NCBI RefSeq assembly: GCF_002074055.1
Contig: NZ_CP014619.1
Span: forward strand, 1,922,001 to 1,986,000
Direction of reading: 5' to 3'
DNA length: 64,000 nucleotides
Origin: Frondihabitans sp. 762G35
Lineage (GTDB): Bacteria; Actinomycetota; Actinomycetes; Actinomycetales; Microbacteriaceae
Below, in pieces: positions 1-9,177 of the stretch. Position numbers and translations under genes: made by a program. The notes under the pieces were generated by a model, which did no database searches, was not told the origin of the DNA, and saw only the letters and a list, made by a program, of their open reading frames with translations. Within the stretch, counting starts at the first letter, position 1. The number at the start of each line of letters is the position of its first letter.

Positions 1-864
1 TGGCTCCGCGACGTGGCGGACGCCCGGGCGGGCGGAGCGGCCCGGAACGGCCTGGGGAGCTTCGCGTCCAAGCTGAGCGGATCCAGCAACATCTACGCGC
101 ACGACCGGGGCCCGCTCGCGGGGGTCAACTTCATCACGGCGCACGACGGCTTCACGCTCGCCGACGTCGTCGCCTACGACCAGAAGCACAACCTCCGGAA
201 CGGCGAGGAGAACCGCGACGGCACCGACGACAACCGGTCGTTCAACCACGGGGTCGAGGGACCGACCGACAACCCGTGGATCCTCGACGCCCGGCGCAGG
301 GCGAGTCGGAACCTCCTCGCGACGCTCCTGCTGTCGGCCGGGATCCCGATGATCACCGCCGGGGACGAGATCGGCCGGACCCAGCGGGGCAACAACAACG
401 GCTACTGCAGCGACGACGAGATCTCCTGGGTCGATTGGCAGCTCGACGACGCCCGGGAGGCTCTCCTCGCCGACACGAAGGCGCTGATCCGGCACCGGCG
501 GGAGAACCCCGCCCTCCGCCCGGTGCGCTTCGGCACCCAGGGGCGCGTCACGCTCTCGGCGACCGACATGAGCTGGTTCGGCGACGACGGCCTGCCGATG
601 GCCGCCGACGCGTGGAACGACCCCCACCGGCGAACCCTCCAGTACCTGGCCGCGTCGACGCCCGAGACGGAGGAGTTCAACCGGGTCCTGGTCGTGGTCC
701 ACGGCTCGGAGACCTCCGTGACGGTGACCCTGCCGGAGGCTCCCGGGGTGAGCGGTTACGAACCCCTGTGGACGAGCGGCGACGTCTTCGACCCGGCCCC
801 GAAGAAGCCGGGCGCGGGTCACGACCTGCACGGGCCGACCGTCACGCTCTGGCGCGTGTCGTGA
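1..864 (+). CDS. glgX: Glycogen debranching enzyme GlgX, C-terminal part (5' end outside window)
   Basis: The frame is open from base 1, so the start lies upstream; 287 residues are visible. This is the C-terminal part of a GH13 isoamylase-type enzyme that hydrolyses alpha-1,6 branches of phosphorylase-trimmed glycogen in the cytoplasm. Visible family landmarks are the HD pair of a GH13 active-site region in NFITAHDGFTLADVV, the NGEENRDGTDDN stretch typical of GlgX/TreX, and ITAGDEIGRTQRGNNNGYCSD. The remainder is the C-terminal beta domain. Its neighbours glgE and glgB fit alpha-glucan metabolism, although glgE lies about 1 kb downstream behind its own upstream region. TreX-like and GlgX enzymes cannot be separated without the N-terminus. 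Confidence 0.93.
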   Translation, partial: WLRDVADARAGGAARNGLGSFASKLSGSSNIYAHDRGPLAGVNFITAHDGFTLADVVAYDQKHNLRNGEENRDGTDDNRSFNHGVEGPTDNPWILDARRRASRNLLATLLLSAGIPMITAGDEIGRTQRGNNNGYCSDDEISWVDWQLDDAREALLADTKALIRHRRENPALRPVRFGTQGRVTLSATDMSWFGDDGLPMAADAWNDPHRRTLQYLAASTPETEEFNRVLVVVHGSETSVTVTLPEAPGVSGYEPLWTSGDVFDPAPKKPGAGHDLHGPTVTLWRVS

Positions 865-880
865 CCGCCTTCGTCGCCTC

Positions 881-1366
881 GTGAGCACCAGGGCGCCCGG
901 CACACCCGCGACCGTCGCGCTCGAGCGGGCCGGGATCCCGTTCACCGCGCACACCTACGAGCACGCCGACACCGCGACGAACTTCGGCCTCGAGGCGGCG
1001 GCCCTGCTGCGGCTCGACGAGGAGCAGGTCTTCAAGACGCTCGTCACGGACGTGGACTCCCGCCTCGTGGTGGCGGTCGTACCAGTGTCCGGTCGTCTCG
1101 ATCTCAAGGCGCTGGCGACGGCGGTCGGCGGGAAGAAGGCGCAGCTCGCCGATCCTCACCTCGCCGAGCGGCGCACCGGCTACATCGTCGGAGGCATCAG
1201 TCCGATCGGGCAGAAGACCGCTCTCGAGACGGTGGTGGACGAGACGGCGTGGCTGTTCGACACCGTCTTCGTGAGCGGCGGGCGCCGCGGCTTCGACATC
1301 GAGCTGACGCCGGACGACCTCCGCCGGGCGACCGGGGCGACGGTCGCGGCCATCGCGCGCGACTGA
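881..1366 (+). CDS. YbaK/EbsC-type aminoacyl-tRNA deacylase
   Basis: A 161-residue single-domain protein of the YbaK/ProRS-editing fold, with the usual length of Cys-tRNA(Pro) deacylases. Landmarks are the central FKTLVTDVD segment with the conserved lysine, GGKKAQLADP, and the GYIVGGISPIGQK loop. Proteins with this pattern remove mischarged Cys from tRNA(Pro). The GTG start at 881 lies 16 nt after the glgX stop, with no clear Shine-Dalgarno, so it may be read with glgX; the functional link is probably only positional. A strong hairpin follows at 1430. The substrate (Cys versus Ala/Ser) is inferred from the family and is not visible in the sequence. Confidence 0.85.
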   Translation: MSTRAPGTPATVALERAGIPFTAHTYEHADTATNFGLEAAALLRLDEEQVFKTLVTDVDSRLVVAVVPVSGRLDLKALATAVGGKKAQLADPHLAERRTGYIVGGISPIGQKTALETVVDETAWLFDTVFVSGGRRGFDIELTPDDLRRATGATVAAIARD

Positions 1367-1429
1367 CGCGTTCACCGACCCGGGCGGCTCCTGCCCGGCG
1401 TGAACCGCCGATCGACGTCGGACACACCG

Positions 1430-1464
1430 AAGTCCGCTCCGGATCGGGCATCCGGAGCGGACTT
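1430..1464. terminator. Perfect 15-bp hairpin after the glgX-ybaK pair
   Basis: The arms AAGTCCGCTCCGGAT (1430-1444) and its exact complement (1450-1464) enclose a 5-nt loop CGGGC. A short T run follows on the + strand and the A pair at the left could serve the other strand. It lies about 60 nt after the ybaK stop, where a rho-independent terminator is expected. Confidence 0.75.
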
Positions 1465-1929
1465 TCAGGGAGCCGGGCACGTTCGGGCGCGCCGGATCTC
1501 TGTCGACGACCACGCGACTCCGCGTTCGGGCGCGGAGCGGCGCCGTGGCGATCGCTCGGAGGGCGTCCCCGATTCGGGCGGGGGCGAGCCGGGCGGGTAG
1601 TCCCGGGTTCTCTCGAGAGCTGGTGATCGCGTGTCGTCGAGTCGGTGTGGGCACCGGCCGGGCTGATCGTCCCCGCCGGACGGCGATCGGTGGGGGCCGG
1701 TGGAGCTTCTCCGGACCGTTCCGTTCGTCGTGAGAGTGACATTACTGGTCCCCCAGAGTGCGGACAAGCGAACACGCCCGGGCCGGGTCCCCCAGAACGG
1801 GGGTGACTCCCGTATCCGCTGTTCGGCGGACACTCACTTGTCCCCCGATCGCGCCGCGGACCGCAGGATGCCCGTCCCCCGGTCATCCCGCCTGACCCGC
1901 CGACCCGCCAGACCGGGTACGGTCGATGC
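1465..1929 (+). other. Gene-free region upstream of glgE
   Basis: I see no convincing gene here. The region has a small hairpin (CTCCGCG 1518-1524 / CGCGGAG 1531-1537), and between about 1740 and 1845 the motif GTCCCCC occurs three times, twice as GTCCCCCAGA. In the same stretch CGGACAAG and CTTGTCC lie in opposite orientation, about 70 nt apart. A 9-mer GCAGGATGC, which recurs across the window, sits at 1863-1871. The unusual length and the repeats suggest a control region for glgE-glgB, but no regulator can be named. Confidence 0.5.
1918..1923 (+). promoter_or_regulatory. Candidate -10 element for a leaderless glgE transcript
   Basis: TACGGT fits the actinobacterial TANNNT -10 pattern and ends 6 nt before the GTG of glgE, which places the transcript start at or next to the start codon. 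No Shine-Dalgarno precedes that GTG, which agrees with leaderless translation. A good -35 is not evident; CTGACC at 1892-1897 is too far away. Confidence 0.4.
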
Positions 1930-3942
1930 GTGGCGACGCGAGCAGAATCCAAGGCCGGAACACGAGTCGGGCGGATCCCCATCCAGGGCCTCCGCCCTCG
2001 AACCCCCGACGGCGTCTTCGACACGAAGGCGTTCGCGGGAGAGGTGGTGCCCTTCCAGGCGACCGTCTTCCGGGAGGGGCACGACATCATCGACGTCGCC
2101 CTGGTGACGATCGACCCGCGCGGGCAGGTGTCGAGGCGTCGCATGACCCCGGGCATCCCCGGCACCGATCTCTGGAGCGCCGAGGTCCTGTTCGAGGCCG
2201 AGGGCCTGCACACCTGGTTCGTCGAGGCGTGGAACGACGACTGGGCGACGTGGCTGCACGCCGCCGAGATCAAGATCCCCGTCGGCCAGGACGTCGACAA
2301 CGTCTTCGCGTCGGGCCGCGAGCTCCTCGAGCGCGCCTCCAAGCGGGAGCCGGACAGCGTCCTCTACCGCGACGGCGCCAAGGCCCTCGGGAACGCCGGG
2401 CTCAGCCCGGCCGCGCGACTCCGGGTCGCCACCGACCAGCGGCTCGCCGCGGCGCTCCACGCGCGCCCTCTCGCCAGCCTCATCACCCAGAGCGGCAAGC
2501 AGCACCTCCGCGTCGAGCGCACGCGCGCCGCCGTCGGCAGCTGGTACGAGTTCTTCCCGCGCTCCGAGGGAGCCAAACGCCAGGAGGACGGTACCTGGAA
2601 GAGCGGCACGTTCCGCACCGCGGCGCGGCGGCTCCCCGCCATCTCGCGGATGGGCTTCGACGTCGTCTACATCCCGCCCGTCCACCCCATCGGGACGACG
2701 TTCCGCAAAGGGCCGAACAACAGCCTCGAGGCCGGCCCGAACGACCCCGGCTCGCCCTACGCCATCGGCTCCCCCGACGGCGGCCACGACGCCGTGCACC
2801 CCGACCTCGGGACGATCGAGGACTTCGAGTGGTTCGTCGGCGCCGCCCAGAACGTCGGCCTGGAGCTGGCCCTCGACCTGGCCCTGCAGTGCTCTCCCGA
2901 CCACCCCTGGGTCGCGGAGCACCCGGAGTGGTTCACCACCCTCCCCGACGGCACCATCGCCTACGCCGAGAACCCGCCGAAGAAGTACCAGGACATCTAC
3001 CCGCTCAACTTCGACAACGACTACGAGGGAATCAGCCGGGAGATCCGCCGCATCGTGCGGTTCTGGATCGACCGCGGCGTGACGATCTTCCGCGTCGACA
3101 ACCCGCACACCAAGCCGGTGCACTTCTGGGAGTGGCTGCTGGAGGACATCCGGAGCGACCACCCGGAGGTCGTCTTCCTGGCGGAGGCCTTCACGAAGCC
3201 CGCCATGATGCAGGCGCTCGCCCAGGTCGGCTTCCAGCAGTCGTACACCTACTTCACGTGGCGGAACGAGAAGTGGGAGCTCGAGGAGTACCTCCGCGAG
3301 GTCTCCTCCGAGACGAGCCCGTGGTTCCGTCCGAACTTCTTCGTCAACACGCACGACATCCTCACCCCCTACCTGCAGTTCGGCGGTGTGCCCGCCTACA
3401 AGATCCGCGCGGCGATCGCGGCCACCGCGTCTCCCACCTGGGGCGTCTACTCCGGGTACGAGCTGGTCGAGAACGTCGCCCGGCCGGGCTCCGAGGAGAA
3501 CATCGACAACGAGAAGTACGAGTTCAAGCCGCGCGACTGGCAGGCCGAGGAGGCGGCGGGCGCCTCCATCGCGCCGTACCTCACCCAGCTCAACCGGATC
3601 CGCGCCGCACATCCCGCCCTCCGCCAGCTCCGCAACCTGACGGTCCACGGCAGCGACGACGACGCGATCCTCGTCTACTCGAAGTACCTCGCCGGCGAGC
3701 ACACCCGCTCCGGCCGCTCCGACGCGATCATCGTCGTCGTGAACACCGATCCCCACTCCGCCCGGGAGACGACGGTCCGGTTGGATCCGACCGCGTTCGG
3801 CGTCGCACCCGGCACCCGATTCACCGTCCGCGACCTCATCACCCAGCAGTCCTGGGTCTGGGGCGGAGACGACTACGTGCGGCTCGACGCCTTCGTCGAG
3901 CCGGCGCACATCCTCGCGGTCGACTTCAACCGCGCTCCCTAG
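1930..3942 (+). CDS. glgE: Alpha-1,4-glucan:maltose-1-phosphate maltosyltransferase GlgE
   Basis: A 670-residue GH13_3 enzyme that adds maltosyl units from maltose-1-phosphate to alpha-1,4-glucans in the cytoplasm. The N-terminal 190 residues match the DUF3416-type domain; the catalytic barrel follows. The nucleophile is Asp390 in FRVDNPHTKP and the acid/base Glu419 in FLAEAF, positions close to those of known GlgE enzymes. The protein ends with a beta domain. The GTG start at 1930 is preferred because the protein begins MATRAESK in frame and a TANNNT box sits just upstream; the ATG at 1926 is in another frame. The stop codon overlaps the Shine-Dalgarno of glgB, so the two genes form an operon and likely produce a branched glucan together. 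Confidence 0.96.
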   Translation: MATRAESKAGTRVGRIPIQGLRPRTPDGVFDTKAFAGEVVPFQATVFREGHDIIDVALVTIDPRGQVSRRRMTPGIPGTDLWSAEVLFEAEGLHTWFVEAWNDDWATWLHAAEIKIPVGQDVDNVFASGRELLERASKREPDSVLYRDGAKALGNAGLSPAARLRVATDQRLAAALHARPLASLITQSGKQHLRVERTRAAVGSWYEFFPRSEGAKRQEDGTWKSGTFRTAARRLPAISRMGFDVVYIPPVHPIGTTFRKGPNNSLEAGPNDPGSPYAIGSPDGGHDAVHPDLGTIEDFEWFVGAAQNVGLELALDLALQCSPDHPWVAEHPEWFTTLPDGTIAYAENPPKKYQDIYPLNFDNDYEGISREIRRIVRFWIDRGVTIFRVDNPHTKPVHFWEWLLEDIRSDHPEVVFLAEAFTKPAMMQALAQVGFQQSYTYFTWRNEKWELEEYLREVSSETSPWFRPNFFVNTHDILTPYLQFGGVPAYKIRAAIAATASPTWGVYSGYELVENVARPGSEENIDNEKYEFKPRDWQAEEAAGASIAPYLTQLNRIRAAHPALRQLRNLTVHGSDDDAILVYSKYLAGEHTRSGRSDAIIVVVNTDPHSARETTVRLDPTAFGVAPGTRFTVRDLITQQSWVWGGDDYVRLDAFVEPAHILAVDFNRAP

Positions 3943-3952
3943 GAGGTTCCCC

Positions 3953-6121
3953 ATGCCCGAAAACACCCTCCTCGTGCCGGTCCTGGACCCCCACGAGTCG
4001 TACCTCGTGTCCATCGGGAGCCACCCGCACCCGCACCGGATCCTCGGCCCGCACCACCTCGACGCGGGAGTGCTCGTCCGTGTCCTCCGGCCGCTCGCCG
4101 AGTCCGTCACCCTCATCATCGAGACCGGTGCGCGCCTGTCGATGGCGCACGTCGGCAACGGGATCTGGGAGGCCCTGGCGATCATCGAGCCGGGCGCCTA
4201 CTCCGTCGAGGCCACCTACGAGGGCGGCTCGCCCTGGACGACCGACGACCCCTACCGCTTCTGGCCGACCGTCGGCGAGGTCGACCTCTACCTCTTCGGC
4301 GAGGGTCGGCACGAGGAGCTGTGGCGCGTCCTCGGGTCGCACGTCAAGGAGCAGCAGGGCGTCCTCGGCACCTCCTTCGCGGTCTGGGCACCCCACGCCG
4401 GCGCCGTCCGGGTCAAGGGGGATTTCAACGGCTGGTACGGCGTCTCCCACGCCCTCCGCCGCCTCGACGGCAACGGCGTCTGGGAGCTCTTCGTCCCCGG
4501 GCTGACCGAGGGCACCTACAAGTACGAGCTCCTGACCGCCGACGGCCGCTGGGTCGAGCGGGCCGACCCCATGGCCCGGCAGGCAGAGACGCCCCCGCAG
4601 ACGGCGTCCGTCATCACCCGCGCCCAGCACACCTGGGACGACGAGGCCTGGATGCGCAAGCGCGCGTCGGTCGAGCCGTCCAGCCAGGCCATGAGCGTGT
4701 ACGAGCTCCACGTCGGATCCTGGCGCCCCGGCCTGTCCTACCGCGACCTCGCCGACCAGCTGATCGAGTACGTCTCCGATCTGGGCTTCACCCACGTCGA
4801 GTTCATGCCGCTCGCGGAGCACCCGTTCGGCGGCTCCTGGGGCTACCAGGTCTCCGGCTACTACGCTCCGACGTCGCGCTTCGGCTCCCCCGACGATCTC
4901 CGCTACCTGATCGACCGGCTCCACCAGGCCGACATCGGCGTGATCATGGACTGGGTGCCCGGGCACTTCCCGAAAGACGAGTGGGCGCTGGCGAAGTTCG
5001 ACGGCCAGCCGCTCTACGAGCACAGCGACCCGCGGCTCGGCGAGCAGCCCGACTGGGGCACCCTGGTGTTCAACTTCGGCGACTCGCAGGTGCGCAACTT
5101 CCTCGTCGCGAACGCGCTCTACTGGCTGGAGGAGTTCCACATCGACGGCCTCCGCGTCGACGCCGTCGCCTCCATGCTCTACCTCGACTACAGCCGCGAG
5201 GAGGGCCAGTGGGTGCCGAACCGCTTCGGCGGGCGGGAGAATCTCGAGGCCATCTCGTTCCTCCAGGAGGCGAACGCCACGGCCTACAAGCGCTCCCCCG
5301 GCATCGTGATGATCGCCGAGGAGTCCACCTCGTTCCCCGGCGTCTCGCGCCCGACGAGCGAGGGCGGCCTCGGCTTCGGGATGAAGTGGAACATGGGCTG
5401 GATGCACGACTCGCTCGAGTACATCCAGCGCGACTCCCTCTACCGCAGCTACCACCACAACGAGATCACGTTCTCGTTCGTCTACGCGTTCAGCGAGAAC
5501 TTCCTCCTGCCGATCAGCCACGACGAGGTCGTGCACGGCAAGGGCTCGCTCATCGGCAAGATGCCCGGCGACGACTGGCAGAAGCGCGCGAACCTCCGCG
5601 CCTACCTCGCCTTCATGTGGGGGCACCCGGGCAAGCAGCTGCTGTTCATGGGCTCCGAGTTCGGGCAGCCGTCCGAGTGGAGCGAGCAGCGCGGCCTCGA
5701 CTGGTGGATCCTCGACCAGCCGACCCACCAGGGCATCCACGCCCTCGTCAAGAGCCTCAACACCAGCTACCGCGCCGAGCGTGCCCTCTGGGACCACGAT
5801 TTCGACACGGACGGGTTCGAGTGGATCGAGGGCGGCGCGGCCGAGCAGAGCGTCGTGGCGTTCCTCCGGAAGTCGGACGACGGCGGCAAGATCGCGGTCC
5901 TCGCCAACTTCTCCGGTCAGCCCGTCACCCAGCGGCTGGGGCTCCCGGTCTCGGGTGTCTGGACCGAGATCCTCAACACCGACGCCGAGGCCTACGGCGG
6001 CTCCGGAGTCGGGAACCTCGGCAGCGTCACCGCGACCGACGACCCGTGGGGCGGACGGCCCGCCTCCGCCGAGGTCCAGCTGCCGCCGCTCGGCGTGATC
6101 TGGCTCCGACTCGAGAGCTGA
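3953..6121 (+). CDS. glgB: 1,4-alpha-glucan branching enzyme GlgB
   Basis: A 722-residue branching enzyme, the normal length for the two-CBM48 form: an N-terminal N1 domain (about 1-110), a CBM48 domain (about 115-215), the GH13_9 barrel and a C-terminal beta domain. The nucleophile is Asp403 in GLRVDAVASM, the acid/base Glu456 in MIAEEST, and the transition-state pair is in ISHDEVVHGKGS. It forms alpha-1,6 branches in the linear glucan made by GlgE. The ATG at 3953 has a perfect AGGAGG 6 nt upstream (3941-3946) that overlaps the glgE stop, so translation is probably coupled. A strong hairpin ends the unit. Confidence 0.97.
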   Translation: MPENTLLVPVLDPHESYLVSIGSHPHPHRILGPHHLDAGVLVRVLRPLAESVTLIIETGARLSMAHVGNGIWEALAIIEPGAYSVEATYEGGSPWTTDDPYRFWPTVGEVDLYLFGEGRHEELWRVLGSHVKEQQGVLGTSFAVWAPHAGAVRVKGDFNGWYGVSHALRRLDGNGVWELFVPGLTEGTYKYELLTADGRWVERADPMARQAETPPQTASVITRAQHTWDDEAWMRKRASVEPSSQAMSVYELHVGSWRPGLSYRDLADQLIEYVSDLGFTHVEFMPLAEHPFGGSWGYQVSGYYAPTSRFGSPDDLRYLIDRLHQADIGVIMDWVPGHFPKDEWALAKFDGQPLYEHSDPRLGEQPDWGTLVFNFGDSQVRNFLVANALYWLEEFHIDGLRVDAVASMLYLDYSREEGQWVPNRFGGRENLEAISFLQEANATAYKRSPGIVMIAEESTSFPGVSRPTSEGGLGFGMKWNMGWMHDSLEYIQRDSLYRSYHHNEITFSFVYAFSENFLLPISHDEVVHGKGSLIGKMPGDDWQKRANLRAYLAFMWGHPGKQLLFMGSEFGQPSEWSEQRGLDWWILDQPTHQGIHALVKSLNTSYRAERALWDHDFDTDGFEWIEGGAAEQSVVAFLRKSDDGGKIAVLANFSGQPVTQRLGLPVSGVWTEILNTDAEAYGGSGVGNLGSVTATDDPWGGRPASAEVQLPPLGVIWLRLES

Positions 6122-6139
6122 GGAGCACCCTGCGACCGG

Positions 6140-6183
6140 AAGAGCCGGCCGCCCCCGTCGACGACGGAGGGCGGCCGGCTCTT
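6140..6183. terminator. Bidirectional terminator between glgB and the thioredoxin-like gene
   Basis: The arms AAGAGCCGGCCGCCC (6140-6154) and GGGCGGCCGGCTCTT (6169-6183) are exactly complementary over 15 bp with a 14-nt loop, with A and T at the outer ends. The genes on both sides converge here, so it can serve both. Confidence 0.85.
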
Positions 6184-6215
6184 CTTCGCGCGGGAGACCC
6201 CGGTGAGCGACGCCG

Positions 6216-7184
6216 CTAGTAGAGCAGCATCGTCAAGCGGCGCCGCGCCGCGGTGACGCTCGGCGCGTCGACCCCGACGATCTCGAAGTAGTCGAGGAGC
6301 CGCGTGCGGACGGCGTCGCGGCCGGCCTGGTCGAGCGCGGGGAAGAGCGTCAGGAGCCGGTCGAACGCGTCGTCGACGTGGCCGCCCGAGACGTCGAGGT
6401 CGGCGACCGCGAGCTGGGCGTCGACGTCCTCGGGCCCCGCGGCGGCGCGCGACCGGATGTCGGCCAGCGTCGCCCCCTGCAGGCGCTCGAGGAGCGACAC
6501 CTGGGCGAGGCCGGCCACGGCGAGCTGGTCGCGCGGGTCCTGAGCGATCGCCAGCCGGTAGGCCTCCTGCGCGCGCTGGTAGTCGCCGGCCTCGATGGCG
6601 TCGTACGCCTCCTGGTGGTGCGGGGGCAGCGGCTCGGGCTCCGGTTCGCCCTGCTCGTCGGCGGGGGCCGCGGCCTCGTAGGGGACGCTCCCCGTCACGC
6701 CGTTCTGCTCCGCGAGCTGGAGGACCTGCTCGAAGACCTCCCGGACCTGCGCCTCCGGGAGAGCCCCGACGAAGAGCGACACGGGTCGACCGCCGATGAC
6801 CGCAGCGACGGTCGGGATCGACTGCGCCTGGAACGCCTCGGTCAGCTGCGGATTCGTGTCGGCGTCGACCTTGGCGAGGACCAGTCGGCCCGCGTACTCC
6901 TCGACGAGCTTCTCGAGGATCGGTGAGAGCTGCTTGCAGGGCCCGCACCACTCGGCCCAGATGTCGACGATGACGGGGACCTCGCGGCTGAGGTCGAGGA
7001 CGGCCGTGAACGTCTCGTCGGTGACGTCGACGACGAGCGACGTCGTGCCGCGCGCGCCCCGGGACGGCGCCGCGCCGTCGCCCTCCGCTCCGCCTCGCGC
7101 GGCGGGAGCCGCGGGCCGGTTGACGAGGGACGACAGGTCGACGGCTCCGCGGAGACTAGCGGGGGTCGGGGGGACGTTGCTCAT
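6216..7184 (-). CDS. Thioredoxin-domain protein with TPR tail (CnoX/YbbN-like)
   Basis: A 322-residue cytoplasmic protein. A low-complexity N-terminus is followed by a thioredoxin fold with the active motif WCGPCK (Cys80 and Cys83). A helical C-terminal half (about 185-320) contains TPR-like repeats such as EAYDAIEAGDYQRAQEAYRLA. In the YbbN/CnoX family this layout belongs to redox co-chaperones or holdases. Unlike the E. coli protein, which lacks the CXXC pair, this one keeps both cysteines and could be redox active. The ATG at 7184 overlaps the stop of the upstream membrane/lipoprotein gene by 4 nt (ATGA), so the two are translationally coupled. Confidence 0.88.
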   Translation of the reverse strand: MSNVPPTPASLRGAVDLSSLVNRPAAPAARGGAEGDGAAPSRGARGTTSLVVDVTDETFTAVLDLSREVPVIVDIWAEWCGPCKQLSPILEKLVEEYAGRLVLAKVDADTNPQLTEAFQAQSIPTVAAVIGGRPVSLFVGALPEAQVREVFEQVLQLAEQNGVTGSVPYEAAAPADEQGEPEPEPLPPHHQEAYDAIEAGDYQRAQEAYRLAIAQDPRDQLAVAGLAQVSLLERLQGATLADIRSRAAAGPEDVDAQLAVADLDVSGGHVDDAFDRLLTLFPALDQAGRDAVRTRLLDYFEIVGVDAPSVTAARRRLTMLLY

Positions 7185-8962
7185 GAAACCTCTTTCGCTG
7201 AGATCAAAGCCTGGCTGAAGCCGAGCAGCACGATCTTGTCGGTGCTGCCCACCTTCGGGACGGAGAAGAGCAGCTGCACGCCGTAGGTGGCCGTGATGCC
7301 CTTCGTGGACTTCGACACGCCGCTCAGCGACTTCACCTCGCCCTCGGTGTTGACCTCTGCGCCCGCCTTCGTCGGCTTGACCGTCTCGATCTCGTCGAGC
7401 GAGACGGACACGATGGCGCCCGCGGTCGTGTCGGCGAGGGCGATGATCGGGTCCGTGCCGTTCTGGCTGGAGTACGCGATCGACGCGGTCGTCGGCAGCT
7501 TCTTCGCCTTGGCGTCCTTGTAGGGCTTGCCGATCTTGTCGCGGAGGGTGTCGCCGTCCTTCTGGAAGGCGTCCGCCGACGAGCTCGCGTCGCCGTTCTT
7601 GAGGATGTCGGCGTACGCGGACGCCACCTTGTCGGGCTCCATGGCGAGCAGCTTCACGTCGGGCGCGAGTCGGGCGGCGCCGATGGTGGCGGACGGCACG
7701 TTGTCGACCTTCTCGCCGGCTTCGAGCCCGACGAGGTAGTCGACCTTGTAGGGGTCGCGGGCGGTCTCCTGCAGGAGCATGACGCCGACGGGGGCCGCCT
7801 TCGTGTCGGAGGCGTCGGAGACGACCGCGAACACCGTCCGGGGCCAGGAGTCGGCCTGCTGGGGCAGCATCACGCGGAGGGGACCCGTCGGGATCGACAG
7901 CGCGGGAGCGACCGACGAGTCGGCCTTGCGGATCGTGTAGTTGGCGGTGCGCTGCGCGAGGGCGGGCCCCGTGAAGCGCGTCTCTGCGAGCTTCGCGTCG
8001 AGGTTCTTGTCGGCCGAGGCCTGGACGGCGACGATGCGCTGCAGGATCCGCGACGCCTGCGCGTCGGTCACGGCGGGAGGCTGGAGGCCGTTCGAGGACG
8101 GCGACGTCGGGGTCGCCCCGGGCGTGGCGGCGGGTGAGGCGGCGTTCTGCCCGCCCTGCGGCCAGTACTCGGAGGAGCAGCCGGCGAGGCCCAGGGACGC
8201 GACGAGGACGACGGGGACGACCGCGATCATCCTGCGACCGGACCGGCGGCGCGGCCCGGCGGGGCCGCTGCCGAGGGCGAGCTTCCGCTCGGCGCGCACG
8301 GACCGCTGGCGCTCCACCCGGGGCAGCTTCGGCGGCTTACCCGTGCCGGAGGTGCGGCGCGGACCCCGGGTGCGCCGGTGGTGGCGGATGGCCCAGACGA
8401 AGAGCAGGATGCCCAGCAGGAAGACGACGAGCCCCGCGGTGACGAGCGGACCGACGAGCGGCGTCGCGGTCGAGAGAGGCCACGTGACGGAGACCTTCGT
8501 CGGGGCCGGGTCGGTCCCGTCGGACGCGATCAGGAGCGAGATGTCGTTCGGGGCGTCGAGACGGAAGTCGAGGCTCCTGCCGGAGTACTGCTGGTACCAG
8601 AGGTCGGAGTCCGCCGGATCGGCGGCCTCCGCACCGCTGCCCGCGACGGTCTTCGAGACCAGTTCGCCCGACGTCTGGTCGAAGCGGACGGAGTTGTAGG
8701 AGGAGTCGCCCACCCAGCCGGCGATGTCGCTGGAGCGACCGTAGGCCGCGAAAGCTTTGGACCCGCCGGAGACGGTGATCGTCTCGACGCCGTCGTGGCC
8801 CTTCAGAGCCGAGGCCGGGATGACCGTGACCGGGGCGCTGGAGGTCGTGGTGACCGTGGAGGTGACGCTCTCGGGAGGAGCGAAGACCGTTCGCTGAGCC
8901 AACCCGAGCAGCACCAGCAGTGCTGCCACCACCAGGGTGACGACAGCCAAGACGAAACGCAC
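7181..8962 (-). CDS. Two-part membrane protein/lipoprotein of unknown function
   Basis: A 593-residue protein I cannot name. It starts with a signal anchor (residues 1-21), then a Ser/Thr-rich extracellular domain (about 30-165), a membrane segment (about 170-192) and a basic linker (193-244). From Met245 a complete second export signal begins: a hydrophobic run ending in the lipobox LAGC with Cys262, then a Pro/Ala/Ser-rich stretch and a folded domain of about 300 residues. The second half alone looks like a classical lipoprotein. Either this is a fusion that crosses the membrane twice, or ribosomes also start at the ATG at 8230, which has no good Shine-Dalgarno. Its coupling to the thioredoxin-like gene suggests a shared envelope role. 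Confidence 0.8.
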   Translation of the reverse strand: MRFVLAVVTLVVAALLVLLGLAQRTVFAPPESVTSTVTTTSSAPVTVIPASALKGHDGVETITVSGGSKAFAAYGRSSDIAGWVGDSSYNSVRFDQTSGELVSKTVAGSGAEAADPADSDLWYQQYSGRSLDFRLDAPNDISLLIASDGTDPAPTKVSVTWPLSTATPLVGPLVTAGLVVFLLGILLFVWAIRHHRRTRGPRRTSGTGKPPKLPRVERQRSVRAERKLALGSGPAGPRRRSGRRMIAVVPVVLVASLGLAGCSSEYWPQGGQNAASPAATPGATPTSPSSNGLQPPAVTDAQASRILQRIVAVQASADKNLDAKLAETRFTGPALAQRTANYTIRKADSSVAPALSIPTGPLRVMLPQQADSWPRTVFAVVSDASDTKAAPVGVMLLQETARDPYKVDYLVGLEAGEKVDNVPSATIGAARLAPDVKLLAMEPDKVASAYADILKNGDASSSADAFQKDGDTLRDKIGKPYKDAKAKKLPTTASIAYSSQNGTDPIIALADTTAGAIVSVSLDEIETVKPTKAGAEVNTEGEVKSLSGVSKSTKGITATYGVQLLFSVPKVGSTDKIVLLGFSQALISAKEVS

Positions 8963-9078
8963 GCTTTTTCTCCCTTCGTGCCACCATCCGGGATCTGGCG
9001 GCAGCGAATTTAAGACGGTTCAGGATAGCCGACGTCTCTGAGAGCAACCTAGCCTCCGCCCGAGCCGCCGTATCCCGC

Positions 9079-9084
9079 TAAAAT
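9079..9084 (+). promoter_or_regulatory. Candidate -10 box for the coiled-coil/AI-2E operon
   Basis: TAAAAT is one of the few AT-rich hexamers between the divergent genes at 8962 and 9178 and matches the TANNNT pattern. It would give a leader of about 85 nt. No clear -35 is seen at the expected distance. Confidence 0.35.
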
Positions 9085-9177
9085 GCGGAGGTTCGCCCTC
9101 ACTCGGCGGCGGACTCCCCCACCGCTACCGCGCGCGCCCTGCCAGACGTCCGGGCCGCGCACCACCAGGGAGACATC

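Noticed and set aside
7181-8230. Two separate genes in the lipoprotein frame
   Set aside because: No stop or good ribosome site separates them; kept as one CDS, with the alternative recorded as a finding.
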